Source of the DNA: Oleiphilus messinensis
GTDB lineage: Bacteria; Pseudomonadota; Gammaproteobacteria; Pseudomonadales; Oleiphilaceae
DNA: 64,000 bases
Assembly (NCBI RefSeq): GCF_002162375.1
Contig: NZ_CP021425.1
Location: 4,357,001-4,421,000, forward strand
Direction of reading: 5' to 3'
A model generated the notes under the pieces. The model ran no database searches, was not told where the DNA came from, and worked only from the letters and a program-made list of their open reading frames with translations. A program made the position numbers and the translations under genes. Positions 27,397-36,177 of the stretch are shown here, piece by piece; within the stretch, counting starts at the first letter, position 1; each line of letters opens with the position of its first letter.

Positions 27397-28518
27397 ATGA
27401 GATTGTGCAACTTCATGAACTGGTCCAGCCGCTCTCTGGTGCTCGCACTTTTCATAAGCATCATGATGAACTTTGCAGGGCAGGCAGTGGCAAGCAACAA
27501 GAAATCCACGGTATCGCCAGTCGTATACCGTTTATTGCAGGAAGCACAATTACCACTGGTGGATAATGATGAAAATGCAGAAAAACCCGGTGAAAACCTG
27601 TCAGTGGAAGACAAAGCGGCTCGTTCTAAAAAAGCGCTGGAGAAACTCAGCAAGTTGAAGCTCTCTGATTACGAAGCAGCGATTATGGCGCGCTTACAAG
27701 GTAACCTGGCGATATCAGTACCTGCAATTCCGAATTACGTACAAGCCTATGAATTCTTTCAAAGCGCTTGGAAAAAAGAATCACTACCATCTGAAGCACA
27801 GCAAAAATTGACTCACCTTCTGGCGCAGCTGGCCTTTGAATTACAACAGTGGCCAGAGGCAATCAGCTACATGGAAGCCTGGTTGAAACACGCAGAGAAC
27901 GAGTCAGTACCTGAACAATCAGCAATTAAAATAAAGCCAGAGGATTACTTGATCCTCGCACAAAGCCACAGCCAACTCAATGAATGGCAAGCTGTCATCA
28001 GCCCGGTGCACGCTGCCCTGAAAATGCGCTCACCAGCACCGGAAAGCTGGTACCAGTTAGCACTGGCAGCGCATTCACAATTGCAACAGCATCGCGATAC
28101 CATTGAAGTTTTGAAGACCTTGATTACATACTACCCATCAGGCGAATACTGGCAACAACTGGCAACCACACAACATCAGCTTCAGCAACCCAGAGCTGCA
28201 TTGGCCAGCTTGCAGACCGCTTACGTCGGTGGGTATTTAAAGGATGAGCAACATATTCGCTGGCTTGCCCAGCTATGTTTGGAATTCAATTTACCCAACA
28301 AAGCCGCAACCCTGATTCAGGAGAGCTTCAACACCGGGAATATGTCGAGAAACAAAACCAATCTTACCTTGTTGGCAAATGCGCAGATTTCGGCAAAAAG
28401 CTATGCTGATGCACTGAAAACTATGGAATCACTCACTGAGCTGTTTCCCGGTGACACTGAAACTCGAACTGTACTTGAGCAACTCAGGCAATTCAACGCA
28501 CAAAAAGATGGGTCATAG
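27397..28518 (+). CDS. TPR-repeat periplasmic protein, last gene of the TonB cluster
   Basis: 373 residues with a signal region (FISIMMNFAGQAVA, about residues 19-32). From about 60 on it is all-helical TPR-like repeats (LAQSHSQLNEWQAVISPVH, ATTQHQLQQPRAALASLQTA). A TPR protein at this place is part of the conserved TonB2-type operon layout. It converges with a response-regulator gene, overlapping by 6 bp at the stops, so the operon ends here. Confidence 0.85.
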   Translation: MRLCNFMNWSSRSLVLALFISIMMNFAGQAVASNKKSTVSPVVYRLLQEAQLPLVDNDENAEKPGENLSVEDKAARSKKALEKLSKLKLSDYEAAIMARLQGNLAISVPAIPNYVQAYEFFQSAWKKESLPSEAQQKLTHLLAQLAFELQQWPEAISYMEAWLKHAENESVPEQSAIKIKPEDYLILAQSHSQLNEWQAVISPVHAALKMRSPAPESWYQLALAAHSQLQQHRDTIEVLKTLITYYPSGEYWQQLATTQHQLQQPRAALASLQTAYVGGYLKDEQHIRWLAQLCLEFNLPNKAATLIQESFNTGNMSRNKTNLTLLANAQISAKSYADALKTMESLTELFPGDTETRTVLEQLRQFNAQKDGS

Positions 28519-28887
28519 TGATAATATTTTATTTACACCATTAATCAGCACAGCCGGTTTATGTGGCTTGATGATCCAGGCCACAACCCCAAACTCCTTG
28601 CTCTTGGTTTTCATATCTACGTTGCTCTGTGTTGTCAGCATCACAATCGGCAACTGGGGGATGGAAGCATCCAGGTGAATGGTTTCACACATTGTAAGTC
28701 CATCCATCTCCGGCATATTAACATCACATATAATCAGTTTGATATCATCGTGGGATTTCAACTGATCAATACCATTTAAGCCATCATAGGCTTCAACCAC
28801 TTCATGCCCGGCACCGGTCAAATCCTTGGTTAATTGGGCCCTGATCACTTCGGAATCATCTACCACTAAAATTTTGGCCATGGCCAT
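28513..28887 (-). CDS. CheY-like single-domain response regulator
   Basis: 124 residues: one receiver domain with DD at 10-11, the phospho-acceptor Asp55 in ICDVNMPEMDG, Thr at the end of beta4 (VMLTTQ) and Lys in IIKPHKP. No output domain. It lies 94 bp after the diguanylate cyclase gene on the same strand and is probably co-transcribed with the CheX-like and cyclase genes. Met1 and Met3 are both possible starts. Confidence 0.92.
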   Translation of the reverse strand: MAMAKILVVDDSEVIRAQLTKDLTGAGHEVVEAYDGLNGIDQLKSHDDIKLIICDVNMPEMDGLTMCETIHLDASIPQLPIVMLTTQSNVDMKTKSKEFGVVAWIIKPHKPAVLINGVNKILSL

Positions 28888-28981
28888 ACCACTCCAGTCT
28901 TGATTTTATTATTTGCGCAATCTAATTTATTGATTAAGGTAGCGAATCTGTTTTTGGCATTGTCTCAAACAGCTGTAATCA

Positions 28982-30364
28982 TTAATCAGCCACGATAATC
29001 TGATTTCGGCCCTGCTCTTTGGCTTTGTACAGCAACTGGTCAGTTCGTTTTATCAACTGTTTAAGATCCTCACCTTCACGATATGCAGCAACACCACCAC
29101 TGATTGTGACCTGTATGTTTTTTTCATCGACAACAATTGACAAGGATTCCACGCCCACTCGAATCCGCTCCGCCAGGGCCATTCCCTGATTTAGGTCTCC
29201 AGGCATGAATACCATTAATTCTTCACCACCATACCGAATCGGGACATCCTGCTCAGCGATTTCCTGTAAAATTGCTGCGGAAACGTCTTTCAACACAACG
29301 TCCCCCACATCATGACCGTAAGTGTCGTTTACTCGCTTGAAATGATCAATATCAAATAGAATCAGGGTCTTTAGCGGCTCTTCGTCTTCGGATTCTCCAA
29401 ACCGGTTCAGAACTGACTTTTCCATATAAAGTCGAGTGTATAGTCCGGTTAATGGGTCTCTGATAGCGCTTTCGTATACCGCCCGGCTCTGTTTTTCAAT
29501 TACCTGGGCACGCTGCTGTTCTTTCTCTGCCTCGATAATCGCTGTACGATCTTCAATAATGATCAACAACCGTTTGATTACACCCTCATAATTAACAGGC
29601 TTGTAGGAAATTTGCAGATACTTGCCATTTTGCTTTTTGTCATCCCGGTAATAGAATATTTGCTTGGGAAACGAATCAACGTGCAACAAGAACTGGCTCT
29701 CCTCCTGATTCAGGCAGGCATAAATATTTTTGATTCCTTGTTGCTCTGCCCGTGTCAGATCCTCCATTATCGGATCAAATACCACTTCTTCAAACTGCCT
29801 ACCTTCGAAATTGGAGCACCCTAATAAACACTCAAGATAGCTCGAATAAGAATCCTCAATCGCACCGGTTTCATCGATGGTCAAAATGCCTAATGGTATA
29901 CTTGAAAACACGTTGAGCAGACGGTTTTCAGATTCCCTCAATTGGGAGATATCCTCCCCCATAACAACGTATAAATTCCCTTCTGCACCATTACCCACTT
30001 CCATTTTACGAACATGCCAGTAATACGGGTGCTCCGTGAGAATGCCATGATTATCACTTAAGCTCAGCTCAAACTTGATACTGGTCTCGGAAGGATTCTT
30101 AACTAATGCGTGAAAATAATGTCGGAATAATAGCCAAATCTCATGTCGAAGCAACTCGGAGACATTGGTTCGCAACAGCGCTTCATAGCTGAGATCAAAT
30201 ACTTTAGTCGATTCGATATTTCCCCGTAAAATATCGCCATGTTCATTGATGATCAAAAATACACCAGGTAACATATCGATGATATGTTCCGCATGATCGT
30301 TCGCTTTTTCAAGCAGGGATAATATCTTGTGAGAGGCTTGTATATCCTGGTTTAACTTGCTCAT
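28982..30364 (-). CDS. PAS-domain diguanylate cyclase
   Basis: 460 residues, soluble. Two PAS domains (about 25-145 and 155-275), a helical linker, and a C-terminal GGDEF domain (about 295-460) with GGEEL at 379-383, an accepted active variant. Makes cyclic-di-GMP from two GTP. The product-inhibition I-site that should read RxxD reads AEQD (370-373), so the Arg is missing and feedback inhibition is probably lost. The start ATG overlaps the stop of the CheX-like gene by 4 bp. Confidence 0.92.
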   Translation of the reverse strand: MSKLNQDIQASHKILSLLEKANDHAEHIIDMLPGVFLIINEHGDILRGNIESTKVFDLSYEALLRTNVSELLRHEIWLLFRHYFHALVKNPSETSIKFELSLSDNHGILTEHPYYWHVRKMEVGNGAEGNLYVVMGEDISQLRESENRLLNVFSSIPLGILTIDETGAIEDSYSSYLECLLGCSNFEGRQFEEVVFDPIMEDLTRAEQQGIKNIYACLNQEESQFLLHVDSFPKQIFYYRDDKKQNGKYLQISYKPVNYEGVIKRLLIIIEDRTAIIEAEKEQQRAQVIEKQSRAVYESAIRDPLTGLYTRLYMEKSVLNRFGESEDEEPLKTLILFDIDHFKRVNDTYGHDVGDVVLKDVSAAILQEIAEQDVPIRYGGEELMVFMPGDLNQGMALAERIRVGVESLSIVVDEKNIQVTISGGVAAYREGEDLKQLIKRTDQLLYKAKEQGRNQIIVAD

Positions 30365-30984
30365 AGAAAATCAAATTCCCCGGAGTCATCACTATCATCA
30401 CTGCCCGTTTCGTAGGATAGCAGCGGTTCTAAAAGTGCTGGATTTAAAACTTCGACCATTGCCGTACCATATATCGACGTCTCACCATATTGTAAGCGCC
30501 ATAAATCACAGTACTTGATAATGGGTTTCTGCAGGGGCCGGTAGTCTGCAAAGATTTCATAAAAGCCACGGGTACATAGCGGTAGACTGATTCCGACAGG
30601 CAATCCGTTCTCTTCGAGCATCTGCACCACATAACCCGCGATTAAATTGCAAAGCTCTTTACCAAAATCAATTGCCTGTTCATCGCGAACATCATTGGGG
30701 CTATCCAGACCATAAATTGCGTAGATGAGCGGTTTAATTTCAGAGAGGGAAAAATGAAGTTTCAATGTAATTCTGATGGCATCCCCACTGACAAGAATAA
30801 GCGCCATCTGGTTGCCAAGTACCTGTCCGGGCACAAATCCTCGATCATCATCTACAATTCGAAATTCATCGAGTTGGGTATGAAGGCGGATTCGCTCTTC
30901 CGCAGCGTGACGAACAAGGTCACTGATTTTTTGTTTGATCAATTCTGAATCTTCGGAAATTTCCGAACGCATTTGTTGAGACAA
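30361..30984 (-). CDS. CheX-like chemotaxis phosphatase family protein
   Basis: 207 residues from a TTG start (30984), chosen because AAGGTG lies 7 nt before it; the next Met is four codons on with no site. Residues about 60-195 have the CheX pattern: the helix DFGKELCNLIAGYV with the catalytic pair E110-x-x-N113, then GLPVGISLPLCTRG. The family dephosphorylates CheY. Residues 1-45 are an extra helical N-terminus and the C-terminus is acidic (DDSDDSGEFDFL). Here it is the first gene of an operon with a PAS-cyclase and a CheY-like protein, an obvious substrate. Confidence 0.75.
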   Translation of the reverse strand: MSQQMRSEISEDSELIKQKISDLVRHAAEERIRLHTQLDEFRIVDDDRGFVPGQVLGNQMALILVSGDAIRITLKLHFSLSEIKPLIYAIYGLDSPNDVRDEQAIDFGKELCNLIAGYVVQMLEENGLPVGISLPLCTRGFYEIFADYRPLQKPIIKYCDLWRLQYGETSIYGTAMVEVLNPALLEPLLSYETGSDDSDDSGEFDFL

Positions 30985-31199
30985 AATAACACACCTTTAT
31001 TATATGACCGGACTTGCCTGACAGGTACAAAGGCATGTCCTTTTGTTAATTTGTGCTTTATACGACCCCAAATCGTCTTAGTTATTATTTTAGTTCATTT
31101 TTTTTAGTTTAAAATTTATTTTATTGTGCACAAATTTGGGGCTACTCAACTATAACGTTTTTTATGATCATGGCGTGTTATTTTTTGCAACTCTCTCGA

Positions 31200-32609
31200 T
31201 CAATCACCTGCCGCACTTTCCCACAGATTAGGTGCAGCACTAATAAAAGAGCTTTCGTGCTTTTTACGCCAAGCTGACTCGATTTTGTGTTCATCCCCCT
31301 CGATAAGCAGTGACAAGCGCTGGCTCTGCCCTTGATCCAGTCGAGACAGTGCCCAGGCGATAAAATCCTGGCGGTTAATACTGCGCGCGGCGCTCAGGAT
31401 TAAATCAGGCACAAAATCAGGTGCGACTCCACTCCGGATGGCACGCCACGCGCCATCGGCCTGATCAGAGAGTGTTGAATAAGGATCAGTGTATTGCTCG
31501 ATCAAGGCCGCAAGGAAATCATTAAATTGCACATCCTGCATTGTCTTCAGACTGGCGGCAAACTCCTCCAGAAATTGTGCGGCCTTCATTTCAAGCTGCT
31601 CGGGACCCGCAACGGGCGACTGCACCCGCAACACCAGACCCGGATGCCCGAGAAACTCCCGGTACCCAGTTTGAATGAGATAGCCCAGTTGTTGCTCGGT
31701 CCGTAAAGCGGTAAAGAATTTTGAATCAATGATACGGCTCAGTAGAATAAAGTGGGCAATCTCCTCTGGAGTATTACTCACACCTTGCAGATATAAATAA
31801 TTCACAGAATCATCGTGCGTCGTTTGCGCACTCATTCGACTCGTGCCTGCAGGCAGGCGATTGATTTTTCTGTGTTTGACGCTAGATTTTAGCTCTCCCC
31901 CCCGCAATACAAGTTGGGATTTGAGGGCTCTTGACCAATGCTTCGCCTGCTCGGGTTCCAGATCACCACAGGCTAAACTCAACACTTCAAAGCATGACAG
32001 AAATTGTTGAATCGCGTTTTCAATCCGAGCGCAAGAAATCAGCTCCATCGCACGGTTCAGCTCATCGAAACGATAGCGCGGTACATGCAACACTGATGAC
32101 AGCAAATCATCGGCGATGACTAGAGGGTCAAAATCGGCCGTGCCTTGCAGGTAGTTAATCCATCCATTACGGTAAATTTCAACCGCATCAAAATTAATTT
32201 GAACCGATAAAACCTGCTCAATGACTTTCGTTTGCAGGGCTTCAATTGCATCTGCTGGCCCCGAAAAATAAAACCCAATGCCTTGTACTTCGCGCTTGAT
32301 CGTCAACTCCAACCCCAGCTCTTCTGCTGTCTCAATTTCATGATGCAGCTGAGCTCGAAGTAAGCTGACTAATATTGAGATGGAAGCCGCACTACCCGAA
32401 TCGAGATCCGCATTCTGTGAACGAAGCAAAACAAAGTAGTTCGTATCGGTGCTATCACAAACCGTATTTTTGCTATACCAAGCCTCGAATGCAGATTTGA
32501 AGGCATCAGAGTCCGAACTTCCCATCAGCCGAATTATGGTCTGTTTTTGGTCTTTTTCGCTAACCACAATTGACTCCAAAATAGAGGCTATATATTGAGG
32601 CAATCTCAT
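31200..32609 (-). CDS. C-terminal half of an M16 (pitrilysin/insulinase) metallopeptidase, catalytic half missing
   Basis: 469 residues. The protein matches only the second half of pitrilysin-type enzymes: FFTALRTEQQLGYLIQTGYR (about 316-335) is the conserved R/Y segment of the C-terminal domain, and the flanking fold agrees. The zinc site HxxEH of the N-terminal half is absent from the window, and a TAA stands in frame two codons before the ATG. No ribosome binding site precedes that ATG. Full enzymes are about 950 residues. Either a decayed remnant or a non-catalytic subunit like the partners of two-chain M16B proteases. Confidence 0.75.
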   Translation of the reverse strand: MRLPQYIASILESIVVSEKDQKQTIIRLMGSSDSDAFKSAFEAWYSKNTVCDSTDTNYFVLLRSQNADLDSGSAASISILVSLLRAQLHHEIETAEELGLELTIKREVQGIGFYFSGPADAIEALQTKVIEQVLSVQINFDAVEIYRNGWINYLQGTADFDPLVIADDLLSSVLHVPRYRFDELNRAMELISCARIENAIQQFLSCFEVLSLACGDLEPEQAKHWSRALKSQLVLRGGELKSSVKHRKINRLPAGTSRMSAQTTHDDSVNYLYLQGVSNTPEEIAHFILLSRIIDSKFFTALRTEQQLGYLIQTGYREFLGHPGLVLRVQSPVAGPEQLEMKAAQFLEEFAASLKTMQDVQFNDFLAALIEQYTDPYSTLSDQADGAWRAIRSGVAPDFVPDLILSAARSINRQDFIAWALSRLDQGQSQRLSLLIEGDEHKIESAWRKKHESSFISAAPNLWESAAGD

Positions 32610-32750
32610 ATGTTAGCGGGCTACTGTACCTGAAAAAATAAAAGTGTTGAACAGAAATGGTAATTGAACTTTATACCGAGTAGTTGAACATGATGCCAGA
32701 TAACCACAGAGCACTGCACTACCGTGGCTATCTGACATGTTTCTCAAGGC

Positions 32751-33896
32751 TTAGAACCCAGCAACTGAAATTTCGAATTCATTGACAGCGATGAAACAAA
32801 TCGCGGCTTGATCAACGAAGACATTTTCCACGCCGAAGTTTTCTGGCAGTGGATCGGAAATTTCACAGTCCCACCACTCATCGGGAAGCTCTGCTCCAGG
32901 CAATTCTTCGCCACTGAATACCGGTTCAGGGATGCCGATCAAGTCATCTACAGAGACCTGAACCGTTTCATCACCGGGGAGTTCATCAATAAGGACACAG
33001 GGAAACAGGTCATCAAATTCCCCATCCCCGAGCGGAAGATCGGTGCCTTGAAGCACATCCAGACCAGGAGCATCACCATCAGCGGCCAGATCACTATCTT
33101 CACCAAACGTTTGAAAGTGACTGTCGAGCTCGCTATAGATTTCTTCAACACGGGCCTGCTCGGCATCACTGAGGTCATCATAGGTTTTGATGCCATAGAT
33201 ATCGTTCATTTGATCAAAGAGTGCATCCAGCTCATTGTGCTGCTCTTCCGTCAAATCCAGCTCTCCATCTACACCCAATAATGCGTCAATCTGGGTATTG
33301 ATACCGTCAATTTGCGCTTGCTCTTCTTCACTCAAGACTTTACCGAAACCAAAAATCCCATCCAGTTCATCGTACAGCGACTGAACTTCAGGATCGACTT
33401 CAAATTCACCGTCCGGATTCAAATCAATATCCGGTTTTGGGCCTTGGAGCTGCGCCATGATTTCATCAACCTGGGTTTGCTCTTCCGGCGACAGATCTTC
33501 ATAAGAGCGGATTCCATACAAGTCATTCACTTGATCATACAACGCATCAAGTTGTGCCTGAACCTCTCCTTCAAATTCACCAACTTCGTTAACGACCGCA
33601 TTTTGATACAGGGAGTCGATTTGTTGATAGAGCTGGTCAAGCTGATCCTGTTCAGCTTCAGTCAACGTTTTCGGGGTGCCGTAGATTGCGTCGAGTTGCG
33701 CCATCAACTCATCCATGACAGGATCCACGGGCAAAATATCAATCGCGATGGGCGCATCAACTTCGCCGCTATCATCCGCCGGTATAGTGTCCAAATCGAT
33801 AGGCTCACTGATCACCATCGGCTCTTCGCCATCAAACAAGAAGTCGATCAGCGCATCGCTGTCGACTGAGACCGTTTCGTCGTTCTGTTTCAACAT
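32751..33896 (-). CDS. Acidic repeat protein, unknown function
   Basis: 381 residues from the ATG at 33896, chosen because AAAGGAAT lies 8 nt before it; an in-frame start 20 codons upstream lacks a site. Very acidic, no signal peptide. At least four imperfect repeats of about 40 residues follow the pattern (Q/E)LD(A/G)(L/I)(Y/F)...G....L(S/T)..EQ: QLDAIYGTPKTLTEAEQDQL, QLDALYDQVNDLYGIRSYED, ELDGIFGFGKVLSEEEQAQI, ELDALFDQMNDIYGIKTYDD. The C-terminal 110 residues are different, hold three Cys and end EISVAGF. Divergent from the sensor kinase, which suggests a shared function with the two-component locus. Confidence 0.7.
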   Translation of the reverse strand: MLKQNDETVSVDSDALIDFLFDGEEPMVISEPIDLDTIPADDSGEVDAPIAIDILPVDPVMDELMAQLDAIYGTPKTLTEAEQDQLDQLYQQIDSLYQNAVVNEVGEFEGEVQAQLDALYDQVNDLYGIRSYEDLSPEEQTQVDEIMAQLQGPKPDIDLNPDGEFEVDPEVQSLYDELDGIFGFGKVLSEEEQAQIDGINTQIDALLGVDGELDLTEEQHNELDALFDQMNDIYGIKTYDDLSDAEQARVEEIYSELDSHFQTFGEDSDLAADGDAPGLDVLQGTDLPLGDGEFDDLFPCVLIDELPGDETVQVSVDDLIGIPEPVFSGEELPGAELPDEWWDCEISDPLPENFGVENVFVDQAAICFIAVNEFEISVAGF

Positions 33897-34152
33897 TGCA
33901 GTATTCCTTTTTTTAATTGCATTAATTAACTGAGAACCCAATGCCACCGAAGCCACGGCAGGTTATTGAATCCACGGTTATTAAAACCTGCTCTCCAGGT
34001 CATCGTCGAAGGTTACAATGTTGGGTTTTGTAGGGGCATTTGATGGCCGGTTTTGTGCGTAATCACAACAAATCAGAAACATTGTTATTCTTGCACTTTG
34101 ATCTTAATCAGCTTAATAAGTCAGTCTGGAATTCATAACACAGAGAGATCAC

Positions 34153-35718
34153 GTGCGCAGGTTATTTTTTGGCATCTATAGTGGCATGCTGTGTTGCATA
34201 CTTATTGTTGGGGGGCTCTCCTACTTTTTCCTGGGATCGCTCAACGACTATCGCTACCAGCAACACCTGGAAGACAATCTCAAGGGCACACTATTCTTGC
34301 TGAACCGGGGCCTGAGCCGTCAGTCAGATGAACATCGGGAACGGTGGCTCACACTCGTTTCCCGTATTATTGGTGCGCCAATTACATTGAAAAAAAATGA
34401 CTATGCACTGCAACCCGGTGAGAGTGAATTACATTATCGAGGTGGCAGGGCTTATCAATACCGCAGTGCACTGATGTCCGACCCGGGACTGGCTATTGAA
34501 GTCCCCGTGCAGTATCTGAACGAGGGGCTGATGACCGCCACTGCTTTTTTGATCCTGAATGAATTGGGTCGATACCCGGCAGCTGAGCGGCAAACCCTAT
34601 TCGATACCTTGCGTGAGCACATGCCCTACCCGGTTATGCGCTCTTCGCAAACTAAAAAAACGATGAATAAGAAACAATTGGCCAGAATTGCCCGTGGAGA
34701 AGTGGTGATTGAGTGGGGCAAACAGTTTGACCGGAGCCACTCCATGTCAGTCTATGCCCCCTGGGGAAATTCCGATGATCTATTGGTCATGGGTCCGATC
34801 GTCATGTTTGACCCCTACCCGATTGAAATTCTGGTTGCGGTGTTTGTTCTGGCCTTGGGATTGATTACCCTGATCCTGTTTTTGTTGATACGAAACTTGT
34901 CCAAGCGTCTTCAGATCGTGCAATACACTGTGGATGAGATTACGCCGGATTATCTGGGTGAAGCACCGTCATACCAGGCGGACGATGCAATCGGCTTACT
35001 GAATTACAAGATTCACCAAATGATGGTGCGCATCCGGAAGTTACTGGATGAACAAACCTATATGATTCAAGCGGTTTCCCATGACTTGAGAACGCCAATG
35101 GCAAAAATTCACTTTCGCCTGGAAATGTTGAGCGAAGACCTGGGAGAACAACACCCAATGTTGCTGGCCTGCAAACGCGATTTAAAACAACTTAACCACC
35201 TAATCGACGAGTTGCTCACCTACGAGAAAACCCGACAATTCAAAAACGCTGAAGCCACACAGGTCAATATGTCGAAATTGACAGAACAAACACGGGATGA
35301 TTTCGAAACACTCTATCCCAATATTGAGTTTACTTTACAAATGCCAACAGACCCCCTGTATGTCCAAGGCAATGAGGTACTTCTTAAACGATTACTGGAA
35401 AATCTGCTACAAAACGCAGGGCGTCATGCGCGGGGCCGGGCAGCAATTATGGTCAGTCGCCGCGACGAGAATCTTTATTGGCAACTTGATGATGATGGTC
35501 CCGGTATCGATCCTGCCGTGTTATCCGATCTATTCAAACCCTTTTTCCAGGCAGATAAAAGCCGGGATCCACAATATCAGGGCTATGGACTCGGGCTGGC
35601 TATTGCTCAGCAAATTGTACATCACCATAGTGGCAAGATTCAGGCAGAGAATTCAGGTGGTGGCGGTGCAAGATTCAGCTTTAGTATCCCACTTTTTTCA
35701 GAGAATCCAGAGACATAA
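34153..35718 (+). CDS. Membrane sensor histidine kinase
   Basis: 521 residues from a GTG start preceded by GAGAG. TM1 at 8-29, a periplasmic sensor region of about 190 residues, TM2 at 223-246, a HAMP-like linker to about 300, HisKA with His310 in VSHDLRTPMAKI, the N box LLENLLQNAGRHA, and the HATPase G boxes DDDGPGI and GYGLGLAI. It autophosphorylates and passes phosphate to the OmpR-type regulator at 37838, from which it is separated by two envelope-protein genes on the same strand. Confidence 0.93.
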   Translation: MRRLFFGIYSGMLCCILIVGGLSYFFLGSLNDYRYQQHLEDNLKGTLFLLNRGLSRQSDEHRERWLTLVSRIIGAPITLKKNDYALQPGESELHYRGGRAYQYRSALMSDPGLAIEVPVQYLNEGLMTATAFLILNELGRYPAAERQTLFDTLREHMPYPVMRSSQTKKTMNKKQLARIARGEVVIEWGKQFDRSHSMSVYAPWGNSDDLLVMGPIVMFDPYPIEILVAVFVLALGLITLILFLLIRNLSKRLQIVQYTVDEITPDYLGEAPSYQADDAIGLLNYKIHQMMVRIRKLLDEQTYMIQAVSHDLRTPMAKIHFRLEMLSEDLGEQHPMLLACKRDLKQLNHLIDELLTYEKTRQFKNAEATQVNMSKLTEQTRDDFETLYPNIEFTLQMPTDPLYVQGNEVLLKRLLENLLQNAGRHARGRAAIMVSRRDENLYWQLDDDGPGIDPAVLSDLFKPFFQADKSRDPQYQGYGLGLAIAQQIVHHHSGKIQAENSGGGGARFSFSIPLFSENPET

Positions 35719-35801
35719 CAAATTCATAACATTTTTGATAACCCTCGGGACTTGCCACCCGGAACACAAAACTGATAATGAGCGGACAAAGGGTATCCAC
35801 T

Positions 35802-36173
35802 GTGATCCTAGAGCTACAGACAAACAGCAGCCCATGCCACAGCAGGTGCAATATTGCGCTTACGCTGTTGTTGCTTTGCCTGTGGCCGGTTGCGTCAAGT
35901 CATGCCGATACAACTCGTACAGATGTGATGACACAGCCAGATCGGCACGATGATCTCAAGATCAATGAATGGGGGATTTGGGGTCAGGACCTGCAGTCCG
36001 AGCAATGGCAAACAGAAAACCCGCTGGCTTCTGAATTCGGTGTCGGCATAAACGGCTCTGAAGAAATGGAACTCAACCTGTTGGATGACAGCAACCTGAT
36101 TGACGATGCATCAGGTGTCAAGCCAGAAGATGAATTGGATCTGGAACTACAAAAACTACCCGAAGGATTTTGA
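35802..36173 (+). CDS. Small exported acidic protein, unknown
   Basis: 123 residues from GTG 35802, which has AAAGGG 8 nt upstream; ATG 35778 is in frame but lacks a site. Signal peptide (CNIALTLLLLCLWPVASSHA). The mature part is short, acidic and Asn/Asp/Leu rich (EMELNLLDDSNLIDDASG). No family recognised. Its stop is 4 bp before the ATG of the TPR beta-barrel gene, so the pair is coupled. It may be the substrate or partner of that protein. Confidence 0.55.
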   Translation: MILELQTNSSPCHSRCNIALTLLLLCLWPVASSHADTTRTDVMTQPDRHDDLKINEWGIWGQDLQSEQWQTENPLASEFGVGINGSEEMELNLLDDSNLIDDASGVKPEDELDLELQKLPEGF

Positions 36174-36177
36174 CACC

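Noticed and set aside
33312-33869. 185-codon plus-strand frame
   Set aside because: Shadow of the acidic repeat gene; its hydrophobic and Arg-rich pattern is the complement of the acidic codons.
35297-35953. 218-codon frame across the kinase end
   Set aside because: Out-of-frame shadow of the kinase and following exported-protein gene.
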